Below are positions 5,998-6,065 of a stretch of 6,065 bases of DNA, in pieces. The stretch is from Chloroflexota bacterium. Lineage in GTDB: Bacteria; Chloroflexota; Dehalococcoidia; JACQGW01. The stretch is from assembly GCA_016199325.1 (NCBI GenBank), contig JACQGW010000381.1:1-6065 (forward strand). Reading direction: 5' to 3'. A program made the translations under genes and the position numbers. Within the stretch, counting starts at the first letter, position 1. Each line of letters begins with the position of its first letter. Below the pieces are notes generated by a model. The model was given only the letters and a program-made list of their open reading frames with translations. It made no database searches and was not told the origin of the DNA.

Positions 5998-6054
5998 CCC
6001 CTCCCCCACGGGGAGAGGGGAGACCATCTCCCCCTTCCCTGCGAGGGAAGGGGG
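5998..6054. repeat. Two adjacent GC-rich hairpins, probable dispersed intergenic repeat (possible terminator)
   Basis: Hairpin A: CCCCTC at 5998-6003 pairs with GAGGGG at 6015-6020 (A6014 is unpaired), and 6004-6006 pair with 6011-6013. Hairpin B: CCCCCTTCCCT at 6030-6040 pairs perfectly over 11 bp with 6044-6054, with a 3-nt loop GCG. It starts 21 nt after the flavoprotein stop. There is no T-run afterwards (GG-rich tract, then the window ends), so intrinsic termination is uncertain. Strings of this CCCCTCCCCC...GGGAAGGGGG type are, from memory, common multi-copy intergenic elements in Chloroflexota and other high-GC genomes. Confidence 0.65.
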
Positions 6055-6065
6055 CCGGGGGGTTA

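Overview
The window is a compact, GC-rich, one-direction gene block that reads as one operon. It holds four complete genes on the + strand: two tandem-duplicated Tat-exported lipoproteins of the TRAP-transporter solute-binding family (DctP-like, 395 aa each), a membrane-only CPA2-type cation/proton antiporter (428 aa), and a cytoplasmic two-domain flavoprotein of the old-yellow-enzyme / 2,4-dienoyl-CoA reductase / trimethylamine dehydrogenase group (658 aa). Intergenic gaps are 35, 2 and 54 nt. No RNA gene, CRISPR array, transposase or gene on the - strand can be supported.

Layout: bases 1-179 hold a 28-bp perfect inverted repeat of a dispersed-repeat type and then the ribosome-binding region of the first gene. 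Bases 207-2652 are two head-to-tail copies of a 1223-bp unit, each carrying a leader with a strong Shine-Dalgarno and one solute-binding gene. The antiporter (2659-3945) starts 2 nt after the second stop codon. The flavoprotein (4000-5976) has its own strong Shine-Dalgarno. Bases 5977-6065 hold two GC-rich hairpins that look like another dispersed intergenic repeat.

Organism: high GC, Tat lipoproteins with long Ala/Pro/Gln linkers, and both repeat styles fit a Chloroflexota-type (Thermomicrobia-like) soil or metagenomic bacterium. This is inference from style only; no marker gene is present.

How the genes may work together (inference): the two lipoproteins capture small organic solutes outside the membrane, the antiporter could keep the Na+ gradient that TRAP transporters use, and the flavoprotein could oxidise or reduce the imported compound. 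The TRAP membrane subunits (DctQ/DctM) are not in the window. The points most worth a second look are the mosaic tandem duplication, loss in both copies of the arginine normally used by TRAP binding proteins to hold a carboxylate, the direct coupling of binding proteins to an antiporter, and two altered catalytic or cofactor positions in the flavoprotein (Asp for an Fe-S cysteine, Phe for the usual proton-donor Tyr).
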